From Flammeovirgaceae bacterium 311 (GTDB lineage: Bacteria > Bacteroidota > Bacteroidia > Cytophagales > Cyclobacteriaceae): DNA of 64,000 nucleotides. Below, in pieces: positions 1 to 8,651 of this stretch (positions within the stretch are counted from its first letter, which is position 1; each line of letters opens with the position of its first letter). The position numbers and the translations under genes are program-made. The notes beneath the pieces were generated by a model that was not told where the DNA came from, ran no database searches, and saw nothing but the letters and a program-made list of their open reading frames with translations. Where the stretch lies: NCBI GenBank assembly GCA_000597885.1, contig CP004371.1, forward strand, positions 3,550,501 through 3,614,500, read 5' to 3'.

Positions 1-42
1 AGGTCTCTTTTATTTGTTGCACATGCATGTTACCGCTGATTA

Positions 43-270
43 TCAGGCACTTTGCTGGTGCAGGAAACCTACAGGTATCACTTCAAAGTACTCTTCGAAC
101 TCCTGACGCTGCAGTAGCTTCGTTTGCTTGCCATTACCCCACTGTGGCGTTACCTCAAACAATCCGTTGAAGGAGCGTCCAGTATAGGTACGGTCTAACG
201 TAAAGCCTTCTAAACCCGAGTTGGCTTTAGGCATTTTGTTGCACTTGTAGTTGATTCTGAACTTGTCCAT
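43..270 (-). CDS. small hypothetical protein, 75 aa
   Basis: I do not recognise a named family with certainty. The protein is soluble, without signal peptide or membrane segment. Its pattern (Cys near residue 10, a segment GFTLDRTYTGRSFNGLFEV, then a hydrophilic end with FEEYFE) resembles small one-domain Bacteroidota proteins of the type that follow a C...LTLGKxYEV pattern. That similarity is from memory. It starts with ATG and is followed upstream by a long AT-rich spacer. Coding is likely but function is unknown. Confidence 0.55.
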   Translation of the reverse strand: MDKFRINYKCNKMPKANSGLEGFTLDRTYTGRSFNGLFEVTPQWGNGKQTKLLQRQEFEEYFEVIPVGFLHQQSA

Positions 271-671
271 ACCGATTATGCTTAAAAAATCTATCTATCT
301 TATACTGAAATTTGGGCTTGTAAGTTGCATTATCTTCTTAAAATATTTTTAAATATTTAGTAATGCTCTTTGCAAATTACCCTCTTTCCTACATGGCCAG
401 TAAGCCATTTCGATAGCAGATTTTTGTGTTATAGAGCAAAATTAGTGTATTTATTCCACATAAATAAAATTTTTTGCCGAAAAAATTTAAGTTTTTCTTG
501 CAAAAGAGCTGTAAAGCTAAGTAATTTACCATTATGTAAGGTTTTCATTGGAAAAGCACTAACATTAGCAGCGCCTTGTGGTTGTTGAACAGCCAAATTA
601 TCCTTCACCACAAGCCTGCCCACGCAACCCATACAGAACAATCAACACCCCACGTCAAACACTCAGGCACT
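271..671. other. AT-rich spacer without recognised gene
   Basis: About 400 bases separate the small minus-strand gene from the plus-strand gene starting at 672. It is AT-rich, probably holds the divergent promoters of both, and shows no ORF with convincing protein character. Short ORFs on both strands here are low-complexity and overlap one another. Confidence 0.5.
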
Positions 672-2210
672 ATGGAAGACTTGCTTAAGCTCATCGAGAT
701 TACCAAAAAAAGGGGACAGCGAAGCATCCAGCTCGTAAATTTGAACTTTAGGAAAAATGAAATTTCTAAAGATAACCAGCTGTACGATGGTATAGTAAAT
801 GGTCAGTTTCTGAACGACGATGAAGCCGCCAAAGCTATGTTTCGTTCTCACCCCGGTAACCGAAACTACCGCAATGCAAAAGCAAAGCTTAAGCAAAAAC
901 TGCTCAACCACCTTTACTTTCTGGATTACGACAAAAGCACCTACACCCTCTATAACAAATGTGAGTACGAATCCCGGCACATGCTGCACCAGTGCCAGAT
1001 TCTGGTAAAAGAAGGCGCACACGATATTGCCGCTAACGTTCTGCCTACACTAATAAAACATGCCAAGCAATTTGAGTGCATCGATATCCTCATCGAAGCC
1101 CTGAGCCTGCAGCGCAATGATTATGCCCGCCAGGGCAAGGTAACACCGTACCAGGAAGTTACTGAAGAGCTTGCTTATTACCAGGGTTTTAAACAGGCTA
1201 TAGAAGAAGCCGAAGCAGCCTACCAGGGTATTCTGGTATATGTAAACAAATCTGTAAGTGCACAAAACCGGGTAATGAGCGACATACCCGAAACTGTTGT
1301 GAAGCTGCAGAAGTATGCCCAGAAATATAAGAGCCGCCAGATAGACCGCCTGGTGTTTATGCTGCAAACCCTCTACAATGAGCTTAGCTGGAACTTTAAG
1401 GAAAACATTCGCCTCTGCGATGCCATCGAGGATCGTTACCTGAAAAAAGACAACAGCCTGGTAGAAATAGACCTGAACAAGAACGATGTGGTGCTCACCA
1501 AGCTTAAGGCCTACTACTGCCTGCGCGATGCCGAAGGCGGGGGTGCTTATGCCCAGAAAACCAGCAAATTATTTAAGGCAGGCAGCAGCCAGTGGTTCAG
1601 GTTTATGGAGCTGCACTTCCTGCTGATGATGAAGGGCCTGCAGTATAAAAAAGCAGGTGAAATCTTCCGCAAAGTGCGCACTAACAAAAACTACAGTGTA
1701 TTGCCTGAGCTTGAGAAAAAGCGCTGGAAGATTTACAGGGCCTTTTTAGTATTTGTGAACGATTCCAAGCTGCTGCGCTGGGGCTTTAACCTGGAGAAAT
1801 TTGTGGATACAATGCCTGACTATCCAAAAGAATTCTCTTCCTATAACATTGCCCGCCTGATCATCCAGTACATGTACCTGCTACGTGATGGCCGCATTGA
1901 AGAAGTACGCCGCCGTGTGGAAGAACTCCAGCAGTATAACTCAACCCACCTGGATAAGCGCCACAACTACCGCAATAGCATCTTTATCCGTTTGCTGAGC
2001 ATTGTAACCGAAAAAGAATTTAACTACGACCAGATCGAAGAAAAAGGCCGTACTTATTATAACAAATTGCGCAAAATCGATATTCCGTCTGAACCGGGTG
2101 TTGACATGGAGATTATTTCTTACGATGTGCTCTACAGCTTTATCCTGGAGTACCTCAAATCAAATAAACTCTACGTGCACTACCGCTTCTACAATGTAAA
2201 TGCAGTTTAA
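672..2210 (+). CDS. conserved hypothetical helical protein, 512 aa
   Basis: A long soluble protein with strongly alpha-helical composition, rich in Lys, Glu, Leu and Tyr, resembling TPR-like helical repeat proteins. No catalytic motif, signal peptide or transmembrane segment is visible. The start at 672 (MEDLLKLIEITKKRGQ) is preferred over an in-frame codon at 576, because the 32 extra residues are low-quality sequence rich in His and Thr. A strong terminator follows at 2251. Proteins of this kind are common as uncharacterised genes in Cytophagales (recollection, not a search). Function unknown. Confidence 0.75.
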   Translation: MEDLLKLIEITKKRGQRSIQLVNLNFRKNEISKDNQLYDGIVNGQFLNDDEAAKAMFRSHPGNRNYRNAKAKLKQKLLNHLYFLDYDKSTYTLYNKCEYESRHMLHQCQILVKEGAHDIAANVLPTLIKHAKQFECIDILIEALSLQRNDYARQGKVTPYQEVTEELAYYQGFKQAIEEAEAAYQGILVYVNKSVSAQNRVMSDIPETVVKLQKYAQKYKSRQIDRLVFMLQTLYNELSWNFKENIRLCDAIEDRYLKKDNSLVEIDLNKNDVVLTKLKAYYCLRDAEGGGAYAQKTSKLFKAGSSQWFRFMELHFLLMMKGLQYKKAGEIFRKVRTNKNYSVLPELEKKRWKIYRAFLVFVNDSKLLRWGFNLEKFVDTMPDYPKEFSSYNIARLIIQYMYLLRDGRIEEVRRRVEELQQYNSTHLDKRHNYRNSIFIRLLSIVTEKEFNYDQIEEKGRTYYNKLRKIDIPSEPGVDMEIISYDVLYSFILEYLKSNKLYVHYRFYNVNAV

Positions 2211-2250
2211 AAACACTATTGTTTTTTTTTGCTTGTTACCTTTACCAATC

Positions 2251-2281
2251 GCCTCCCGCAGTTCTGCGGGAGGCTTTTTTT
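2251..2281 (+). terminator. intrinsic terminator after the 512-aa gene
   Basis: A perfect 10-bp stem GCCTCCCGCA / TGCGGGAGGC with a 4-base loop GTTC is followed by seven T residues. It lies 40 bases after the stop codon at 2210. Confidence 0.9.
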
Positions 2282-2338
2282 GTTGTCAGCGCAGAACCGC
2301 CCCTGCCCTCCCTCCAAAAAAGCTGCCAGCAGTAATCA

Positions 2339-2359
2339 CAATACCCAATACCCAAAAAC
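2339..2359 (+). repeat. heptad repeat array, CAATACC type (copy 1)
   Basis: Two perfect tandem 7-mers CAATACC followed by a degenerate third (CAAAAAC). The array lies about 55 bases upstream of rmuC. The same heptad, in the same orientation relative to the downstream gene, occurs before the genes starting at 13656 and 38360. Confidence 0.6.
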
Positions 2360-2413
2360 ATATACTAAAATCAGCCGCAATCCTGTATATTGGTAAAAAC
2401 ATTTCAATTTTAA

Positions 2414-3793
2414 ATGACTGGTCTACCACTCCTCCTCCTTCTTTTTTCTGCCGGCAGCAGCCTGTTGCTGCTCTTCGGATGCCTGCATTTGTTTAAAAAA
2501 GGTAAAGAGGCCGGTCAAAAAAATATAGAAGCAGAGCAACGGGCACAGCTGGCAGAAGACCGCTACCAGCGCCTGCAGGAGCAGCACAACCGCCTGCTGC
2601 AGGAGCGGGAGCAGCTACAGTTTGCAGAGGCCGACCTGCGCAGCAGCCTGGTAGAAGCCCAAACCACCAACCGTCACCTGCAGGAAAAACTGGCCACACA
2701 AAAAGACGAACTGCACCAGCGCCAGGAGCAGCTGCGCCAGCAGTTCGAGAACCTGGCCCAGCAGGTGCTTAACCAGCAGCGGGAACAGCTGGCCGAGAGC
2801 AACAGCGAGCGCCTGAAGCTGATCCTGGACCCTCTGAAGGAGCGGATTGCCTCTTTTGAACAGCGGGTAGAGAAAAACCAGGAGCACCAGACGGTGCAAA
2901 GCGAGGTGCTGAAAGGCGAGCTCGAGCGTCTGGCACGCCTCAACCAGCAGATGAGCGAAGAAGCCCGCAACCTTACCCAGGCTCTGAAGGGCGACAACAA
3001 AACACAGGGCAACTGGGGCGAGCTGGTGCTGGAGCGCATACTGGAAAGCAGCGGTCTGCAGCGCGGCAGCGAATACCTGCTGCAGGGCGAAGACATGGGC
3101 CTGCGCAGCGAAGACGGCCAGGCCCAGCGGCCCGATGTGATCGTGCGCCTGCCCGAAGGCCGCCACCTCATCATCGATGCCAAAGTATCGCTAAAAGCCT
3201 ACGAATCTTTCTGCAACTGCCTGGATGAAACCGAACGAATTGGCTACCTGAAGCAGCATGTGCAGAGCCTTCGCAGCCACGTAAAAGGTTTATCAGAAAA
3301 GCATTATTACCGCCTGCATAAGCTCAATACGCCAGATTTTGTACTGCTCTTTGTTCCCATCGAAGCTTCCTTTAGCCTGGCCCTAAGTACCGATACCGAT
3401 AACCAGGGCGGCTCCGGTCTGGGCAGCGCCAGCCTGTTTCAGTATGCCTGGGAGCGTAAGGTGATTATTGTGAGCCCTACCACCCTGCTGGCTACCCTGC
3501 GCACCACCGCATCAATCTGGAAATATGAAAAGCAAAACCTCAATGCCCTGCAGATTGCTGAAGAAAGCGGCAGACTCTACGATAAATTCTATGGTTTTGT
3601 ACAGGAGCTGGAGAAAATAGGCGTCATGCTCCACAAAAGTCAGGAGACCTATGATGATGCCATGAAGAAGCTAAGCACCGGCAAAGGCAACCTGCTAAGC
3701 CGCGCCGAGAAGCTCAGAGCCATGGGTATTAACGCCAAAAAGGATATGGGAGAGCTGGGCCTGATAGCCGATGCAGCCGCCGGAGAGGAATAA
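2414..3793 (+). CDS. rmuC: DNA recombination protein RmuC
   Basis: The 459-residue protein has the RmuC layout: an N-terminal hydrophobic anchor (residues 3-27), a long Gln/Glu-rich coiled coil (about 30-190) and the conserved C-terminal nuclease-like domain. That domain shows NWGELVLERILESSGL, PDVIVRLPEG, IIDAKVSLKAYE and FVLLFVPIEASF. RmuC is known to limit inversions at short inverted repeats and its C-terminal domain belongs to the PD-(D/E)xK group; the Asp-Ala-Lys of the core is visible. Length is typical. ATG start with the anchor immediately after it. Heptad repeats lie just upstream. Confidence 0.93.
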   Translation: MTGLPLLLLLFSAGSSLLLLFGCLHLFKKGKEAGQKNIEAEQRAQLAEDRYQRLQEQHNRLLQEREQLQFAEADLRSSLVEAQTTNRHLQEKLATQKDELHQRQEQLRQQFENLAQQVLNQQREQLAESNSERLKLILDPLKERIASFEQRVEKNQEHQTVQSEVLKGELERLARLNQQMSEEARNLTQALKGDNKTQGNWGELVLERILESSGLQRGSEYLLQGEDMGLRSEDGQAQRPDVIVRLPEGRHLIIDAKVSLKAYESFCNCLDETERIGYLKQHVQSLRSHVKGLSEKHYYRLHKLNTPDFVLLFVPIEASFSLALSTDTDNQGGSGLGSASLFQYAWERKVIIVSPTTLLATLRTTASIWKYEKQNLNALQIAEESGRLYDKFYGFVQELEKIGVMLHKSQETYDDAMKKLSTGKGNLLSRAEKLRAMGINAKKDMGELGLIADAAAGEE

Positions 3794-3796
3794 GCT

Positions 3797-3913
3797 TTAG
3801 CCAAAAAACACGAACAGCAGGATGATCAGCAGGATCATGGCGGCGTACATAAGCACATCTACCAGCATATACTGCTTGTATTTGGTGTAGAAGTCTTTGA
3901 ATTTATTGATCAT
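3797..3913 (-). CDS. 38-residue single-pass membrane protein
   Basis: A complete short reading frame (ATG 3911-3913, TAA 3797-3799) encodes a charged, aromatic N-terminal half (MINKFKDFYTKYKQYMLVD) and a hydrophobic helix of about 18 residues ending VFFG. This is the composition of a genuine small membrane protein. It faces rmuC tail to tail, with stop codons 3 bases apart. In front of it TATATTTG fits the -7 element TAnnTTTG of Bacteroidota promoters and sits 6 bases before the ATG, so the mRNA would be almost leaderless. Function unknown. Confidence 0.6.
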   Translation of the reverse strand: MINKFKDFYTKYKQYMLVDVLMYAAMILLIILLFVFFG

Positions 3914-4072
3914 GGCTACAAATATACAAAAGCTGAACCGTAAACAGTAAACAGCCGCCCACAGGTTCCGGCTAAACGGATTGTTGACGAACAGCCAATA
4001 TAATAACCCAAAAAAGCTTTACATAAGAAACAACTTAGCCTAACTTGCGCCCTGTCTGGTAGTTTCGCGGGA

Positions 4073-5851
4073 ATGAATGGTAACAGCCTGCTGGCGCGCT
4101 TCTTAATCTGGCGCATCAAGCACATCAATAATAAGAATTTTGTACTGCTACTTGCTGGTGTCATCGGAATGATTTCCGGTCTGGCGGCAGTTACGCTAAA
4201 ATCAGCCGTCCATTTTATCCAGAGCAGCCTCACCGGCTTTTTCCACTACGGCTTCGCCAATATCCTCTATATTACCTATCCGCTTATAGGTATTTTACTC
4301 ACTGTGCTGCTGGCCCATTTTGTATTAAAAGAAAAACTTGGCCATGGCATTACTGATATCCTCTACATCATCTCTAAAAAGAGCAGCCTGATAGAGCGCT
4401 CCAAGATGTACTCCCGCATGTTTACCTCAGCCCTCACCGTTGGTTTTGGTGGTTCTGTGGGGCTGGAGGCGCCAATTGTAGTGACTGGCTCTGCCATAGG
4501 CTCCAACATTGGGCAGCTCATGCACCTCAACTACAAGAAGCGCACCATGCTCATTGGCTGCGGATCTGCCGGGGCAGTGGCAGCCATTTTCAATTCTCCC
4601 ATTGCAGGGGTAATCTTTGCCATAGAGGTAATTCTTTCTGATGTAACCATTGCCTCTTTTATTCCCCTGCTGATTGCCTCGGTAAGCGGACAGCTGGTTT
4701 CGCTGGTGCTGCTGGGCGAAGATGTACTCTTTACTTTCAGGCTGGAAGAGCCTTTCAGGGCAATAGAATCGCCCTACTTCCTGCTGCTCGGGGCTGTGTG
4801 CGGCATTACTGCCTTTTATTTCAACAGGGTAATGTATACTGTAGAGGGCTGGGTGGCACAGACCAAGGCCCGTGTTCCCCGTGCACTGATAGGCGGCATT
4901 GGCCTTGGGCTTATTATTTTCATCTTTCCGCCCATCTACGGCGAAGGCTACGACAGCATCAAAGGTATGCTGGATGGTCAGGACGACTACCTGCTTAGCC
5001 GCAGCCTGTTTTTCGATGAAGTAGAAAATCCCTACTTTCTGCTGCTGTTCCTTTTGGGCGTTTTGCTCATCAAACCTGTTGCTTCGGCACTAACCATTGG
5101 CGGCGGCGGGAGTGGCGGTGTATTTGCTCCCTCTCTTTTTATGGGTGCTGTTACAGGCTTTCTCTTTGCCCGTTTTATTAATTTGGTGCAGGTGGCGGGC
5201 CATGTAAGTGTTGCCAATTTTACCCTGGTAGGCATGTGTGGGGTCATGAGCGGCATTATGCATGCCCCATTAACTGCCATCTTTCTGATAGCCGAACTAA
5301 CAGGAGGCTATACGCTCTTTGTGCCCCTCATGCTGGTATCAGCCATCTCCTACAGCGTATCTTCTTATTTTCAGCGTTACTCCTTCTACACCAAAAACCT
5401 GATAGAACGAGGCGATTTCATCCCCTATGATAAAGACAAGCAGGTGCTGCGACTTATTTCACTTGAGAAACTGGTAGAAACCGATCTGCTGGAAATAAGG
5501 CCTACCGCAACAGTAGAGGAAATGGTTCAGCTGGTACAAATAAGCACACGCAACATATTTCCGGTAGTAGATGAACAGGGCATGCTGCAGGGAATTATTA
5601 CCCTCGATGATATCCGGGAAATTATGTTCGATATTGAAAAGCGGCAGAAGGTGATCATCAACACCATTATGCGGCAAGCTCCGGCCCATGTACTCCTAGA
5701 CGAAGATATGGAATCGGTGATGAACAAGTTTGAGAAAACCGGCGCCTGGAACCTACCTGTGATATATGGAGGCCGTTATGCAGGCTTTGTTTCCAAAAGC
5801 CGCATCTTTAACGCCTACCGCAAACGCCTCATCCGCCAGCAGCGGGAGTAG
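4073..5851 (+). CDS. ClC-family chloride channel/transporter with CBS pair
   Basis: An integral membrane protein of 592 residues with a ClC core (about 20-440) and two C-terminal CBS domains (about 475-585). Core motifs are visible: GHGIT at 90-94 in place of GSGIP, GGSVGLEAP with the gating glutamate E132, FNSPIAGVIFAIEV at 173-185 and GGGGSGGVFAPSL near 343-355. The position of the internal proton glutamate of E. coli ClC (E203) is Val185, as in ClC channels rather than the classical exchangers. The protein probably moves chloride or another small anion across the inner membrane; the CBS pair suggests nucleotide control. Gene stands alone. Confidence 0.9.
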   Translation: MNGNSLLARFLIWRIKHINNKNFVLLLAGVIGMISGLAAVTLKSAVHFIQSSLTGFFHYGFANILYITYPLIGILLTVLLAHFVLKEKLGHGITDILYIISKKSSLIERSKMYSRMFTSALTVGFGGSVGLEAPIVVTGSAIGSNIGQLMHLNYKKRTMLIGCGSAGAVAAIFNSPIAGVIFAIEVILSDVTIASFIPLLIASVSGQLVSLVLLGEDVLFTFRLEEPFRAIESPYFLLLGAVCGITAFYFNRVMYTVEGWVAQTKARVPRALIGGIGLGLIIFIFPPIYGEGYDSIKGMLDGQDDYLLSRSLFFDEVENPYFLLLFLLGVLLIKPVASALTIGGGGSGGVFAPSLFMGAVTGFLFARFINLVQVAGHVSVANFTLVGMCGVMSGIMHAPLTAIFLIAELTGGYTLFVPLMLVSAISYSVSSYFQRYSFYTKNLIERGDFIPYDKDKQVLRLISLEKLVETDLLEIRPTATVEEMVQLVQISTRNIFPVVDEQGMLQGIITLDDIREIMFDIEKRQKVIINTIMRQAPAHVLLDEDMESVMNKFEKTGAWNLPVIYGGRYAGFVSKSRIFNAYRKRLIRQQRE

Positions 5852-5923
5852 TAGGAATTGTTAGTTAAAAAATATACCTTAAATTATTGTCAATTTTTCA
5901 CCTCTATTCAATACAGAGTTAAA

Positions 5924-7324
5924 ATGATCAGACTACTTTTTCTTTTTGTACTTGCACTTATGAGCTTATATGCAAGAGCGCAAAGCCCGGTTTCAGTCAA
6001 GATCAATACTGCAAAGCCTCAAAGTGTTCACCTGGAAGAATTAAATAATGGCACCCGCTTTATCATCTTCAAAGACAAAATATCAAAATTAAACTTTTGT
6101 TTTATTTCCCAAAAAGGCCAGGAATCTACTGAAAAAGCTAAATGTTCATTTGGTGATGAAATTGTAGGCAGCCAGTCAAATGACAGTAGTATCAACATCT
6201 ATACTTTATCAGAACAGCGAAATCTGCTTCTGAAAAATATTAATATTTTCTCTAGTGGAAAAGCTACTCAAAAGCCACTCCTGGAACTCGATACAAAACT
6301 AGAGAAACTGTCTGCTGTTGTAAAGATGGACTCTGTGCATGCACTAATCACAGTTAGTAATGATGATCAGTTAATCTTTAGAAGCTTTGCCGGCGATAAG
6401 GTACTAAACACCTATTTGTTCAAGGCTAAAAATAAAGTTTTAACCGACAGGCTGAAAAAAGGAGTTGTTGTTTTCAATCAGGAGGGACAGGTTCCGCTGC
6501 TTTATTATGCAAAAGAAAAGTTAAAAGCCTTTTATGAGAATGGGCATTTAATTTTAGTATTAGATGCTACTATCAAAGGCTCTCCTGCTACGCTTGTAGA
6601 AGATTTTAACCTGGAGTCTCAAACCTCCAGTTCCTTTACTTATAAAGAGCATCACCAAAACTTCTACAGATCAGTTTCTTATTATCATAATGGCTATATA
6701 TACAGGCTCTTCGATCATAGACGAGATCTAATGCTTAACGTCCATGAATTAGGAAAAGAGGAGCTAACAGGAACTTACAACCTGTACAAAAAAAGCACTT
6801 TTTCTGGTGCACAACCACGCTTTACTACTAAGCAGTATCATAAAAGCTTAATAAACATAAAACCCATAACTGATTTTAGGGTTCAATCCAGAAATTTCAT
6901 GTTTGGCGAAAAATCGCTTTGCGTTATGCCCCTGGACGACGGTGGTATTCAAGTCAATATTGGTAATTATTACGAAGATAATACAGGTATTATAGGGGTA
7001 CCTGGTGCTGTAGGCCTCTTGATTACTGTTGCAAGCATGACAGCCAGAAGCTTACATGAGAGCGGGAAGGGCGTTGAGCGATATGTTAGCCTTAATTTTA
7101 ATAATAGTCAACTTTCCGGCTTATCTGGTAAAGAACACACAAGTGCATTGAACCAGTTAGATGATGTTTACCTGAACCTAATGAACCGCCATCAGAAACT
7201 ACTGTTTTTTGACTATTGTGTGCTGAACAGGGAAAAATATGTTGCCTTTGTTACTGCCAGAGAAAAGGATAAGCTACAGATATTTCCTTTATCGAATCTT
7301 GAGGCAAAGGAGTACCAGCAGTAG
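5924..7324 (+). CDS. exported protein of unknown function, 466 aa
   Basis: The start at 5924 gives a clean signal peptide (MIRLLFLFVLALMSLYARAQ, cleavage after ARA). An earlier in-frame start at 5858 would bury it. The mature part is hydrophilic, Lys/Ser/Asn-rich and looks beta-rich, with no motif I recognise. Base composition is visibly AT-richer than the flanking genes, which suggests a different history. It is separated from the ClC gene by about 70 bases and from the thioredoxin pair by about 140, so it is likely its own transcription unit. Confidence 0.7.
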   Translation: MIRLLFLFVLALMSLYARAQSPVSVKINTAKPQSVHLEELNNGTRFIIFKDKISKLNFCFISQKGQESTEKAKCSFGDEIVGSQSNDSSINIYTLSEQRNLLLKNINIFSSGKATQKPLLELDTKLEKLSAVVKMDSVHALITVSNDDQLIFRSFAGDKVLNTYLFKAKNKVLTDRLKKGVVVFNQEGQVPLLYYAKEKLKAFYENGHLILVLDATIKGSPATLVEDFNLESQTSSSFTYKEHHQNFYRSVSYYHNGYIYRLFDHRRDLMLNVHELGKEELTGTYNLYKKSTFSGAQPRFTTKQYHKSLINIKPITDFRVQSRNFMFGEKSLCVMPLDDGGIQVNIGNYYEDNTGIIGVPGAVGLLITVASMTARSLHESGKGVERYVSLNFNNSQLSGLSGKEHTSALNQLDDVYLNLMNRHQKLLFFDYCVLNREKYVAFVTAREKDKLQIFPLSNLEAKEYQQ

Positions 7325-7460
7325 TATTGCTAATTATGCGGCAGACCTGCTCCTTTCAAGCTAAGGTTTTCAATCGTTTTTAGCTTTATAATCTTTTTTA
7401 ACCCATCTTCGGACTTTTTGTCTTCTGCATGCGTTATCTTTCTGAACTATATGATAATGC

Positions 7461-7946
7461 ATGAAAAAGATTTTACTCTTACTGGCTTTTGGACTATTAA
7501 ATTTTGCACCTGCCATTGCACAGGATGTGGAAGTAATTAAGCTGGCAGACCTCAACAACCTGCTGAAGCAGCCTAAAGAAGGTGTTGTGCTGATTAACTT
7601 CTGGGCGACCTGGTGCAGGCCCTGCATTGAGGAGATGCCTTACTTCAGCAAAGCCCAGGAAGAGTTCGCCGACAAAGGCGTGAAAATGTACTTTGTAAGC
7701 CTGGATGATGTGGAAATACTTGAGAGCCGGGTAAAGCCTTTTGTAAAGAAGAAAAAGCTGAATGGCACTGTGCTGCTGTTAGACGAAACCGACCAGAATG
7801 CATTTATCAACCGGGTAGACCCGCAGTGGTCGGGCGCTATTCCCACCACCATTATTCTGGCTGGTAAACAACGTAAGTTGATAGAAGGTAAAATGGAGCC
7901 CCAGGAACTGAAGGCTCTGCTGAATAAATATACATCTGTTCCATAA
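7461..7946 (+). CDS. TlpA-like thioredoxin-fold protein, exported
   Basis: The protein of 161 residues has a signal peptide (residues 1-20, ending PAIAQ) and a thioredoxin fold with active site WCRPC (Cys52, Cys55) in the context NFWATWCRPCIEEMP. This is typical of periplasmic TlpA/ResA-type reductases that keep Cys pairs of secreted proteins or apocytochromes reduced. The cis-Pro loop is seen as GAIPTT. The next gene begins 13 bases after its stop and is another redox protein, so the two form an operon. Confidence 0.88.
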   Translation: MKKILLLLAFGLLNFAPAIAQDVEVIKLADLNNLLKQPKEGVVLINFWATWCRPCIEEMPYFSKAQEEFADKGVKMYFVSLDDVEILESRVKPFVKKKKLNGTVLLLDETDQNAFINRVDPQWSGAIPTTIILAGKQRKLIEGKMEPQELKALLNKYTSVP

Positions 7947-7959
7947 GCCTGAACCAACC

Positions 7960-8574
7960 ATGAAAAATGTTTATCTGTTAGTACTGGGAGCTTTAATTGT
8001 GCTGGTAAGCGCAGCTGCTATCCAGCCACAAAGCTACGAGGTGGGCGATTATGTTGCCGACTTTAAGCTCCGCAATGTTGATGGCAAAGAAGTATCGCTG
8101 GCCAACTATGCCAACAGCAAAGGCCTGATTGTGGTGTTCACCTGCAACACCTGTCCGTATGCAAAGCTTTATGAAGACCGTATAATTGCCCTGAACAAGC
8201 AATTTGCGCCTAAAGGATATCCTGTAGTGGCTATCAATCCTAATGACCCGAGCCAGCAGGCCGGCGACAGTTACCAGGAAATGCAAAAGCGTTCGAAGGA
8301 AAAAGCCTATGATTTCCCTTACCTGCAGGACAATACCGGAGCCGTTGCCAAAGCTTTTGGCGCCACCCGCACTCCTCATATCTACATCCTGAATAAAGAG
8401 GCAAAAGGGTTTAAAGTGGAGTATATAGGCGCTATTGATAACAACCATAAAGATGCCGCCGCCGCCGACCAGAAGTATGTAGAGGAAGCTATTGGGCAGC
8501 TGATGAGCGGCAAAAAGCCTAAGACCACCAGCACCAAAGCTATAGGCTGCACCATTAAATGGAAAGAAGCCTGA
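7960..8574 (+). CDS. thioredoxin-like (redoxin family) exported protein
   Basis: The 204-residue protein has an N-terminal hydrophobic export signal (residues 1-20) and a redoxin domain of the AhpC/TSA superfamily. A vicinal active site FTCNTCPYAKLYEDR contains Cys62 and Cys65, and TRTPHIYIL is the cis-Pro region. Homologues with the NTCPYAK motif are annotated simply as thioredoxin family proteins. It probably works in the periplasm together with the TlpA-like protein encoded 13 bases upstream. The pair ends at the bidirectional terminator at 8613. Confidence 0.85.
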   Translation: MKNVYLLVLGALIVLVSAAAIQPQSYEVGDYVADFKLRNVDGKEVSLANYANSKGLIVVFTCNTCPYAKLYEDRIIALNKQFAPKGYPVVAINPNDPSQQAGDSYQEMQKRSKEKAYDFPYLQDNTGAVAKAFGATRTPHIYILNKEAKGFKVEYIGAIDNNHKDAAAADQKYVEEAIGQLMSGKKPKTTSTKAIGCTIKWKEA

Positions 8575-8612
8575 TTTGAGTGTTGCGTATTTAGTACTAA
8601 GACTACCATAAA

Positions 8613-8646
8613 AAGCCCCGCACCTGTACAGGCTGCGGGGCTTTCT
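8613..8646. terminator. bidirectional terminator between convergent genes
   Basis: A perfect 10-bp stem AAGCCCCGCA / TGCGGGGCTT with an 11-base loop lies between the redoxin gene and the end of the GH3 gene. A-rich on one side and T-rich on the other, it can serve both strands. Confidence 0.85.
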
Positions 8647-8651
8647 TATAC

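Noticed and set aside
2615-3183. Two long antisense frames opposite rmuC
   Set aside because: They arise from the Gln/Glu-rich coiled coil of rmuC; their translation is Leu/Gln or Arg/Ser low-complexity.
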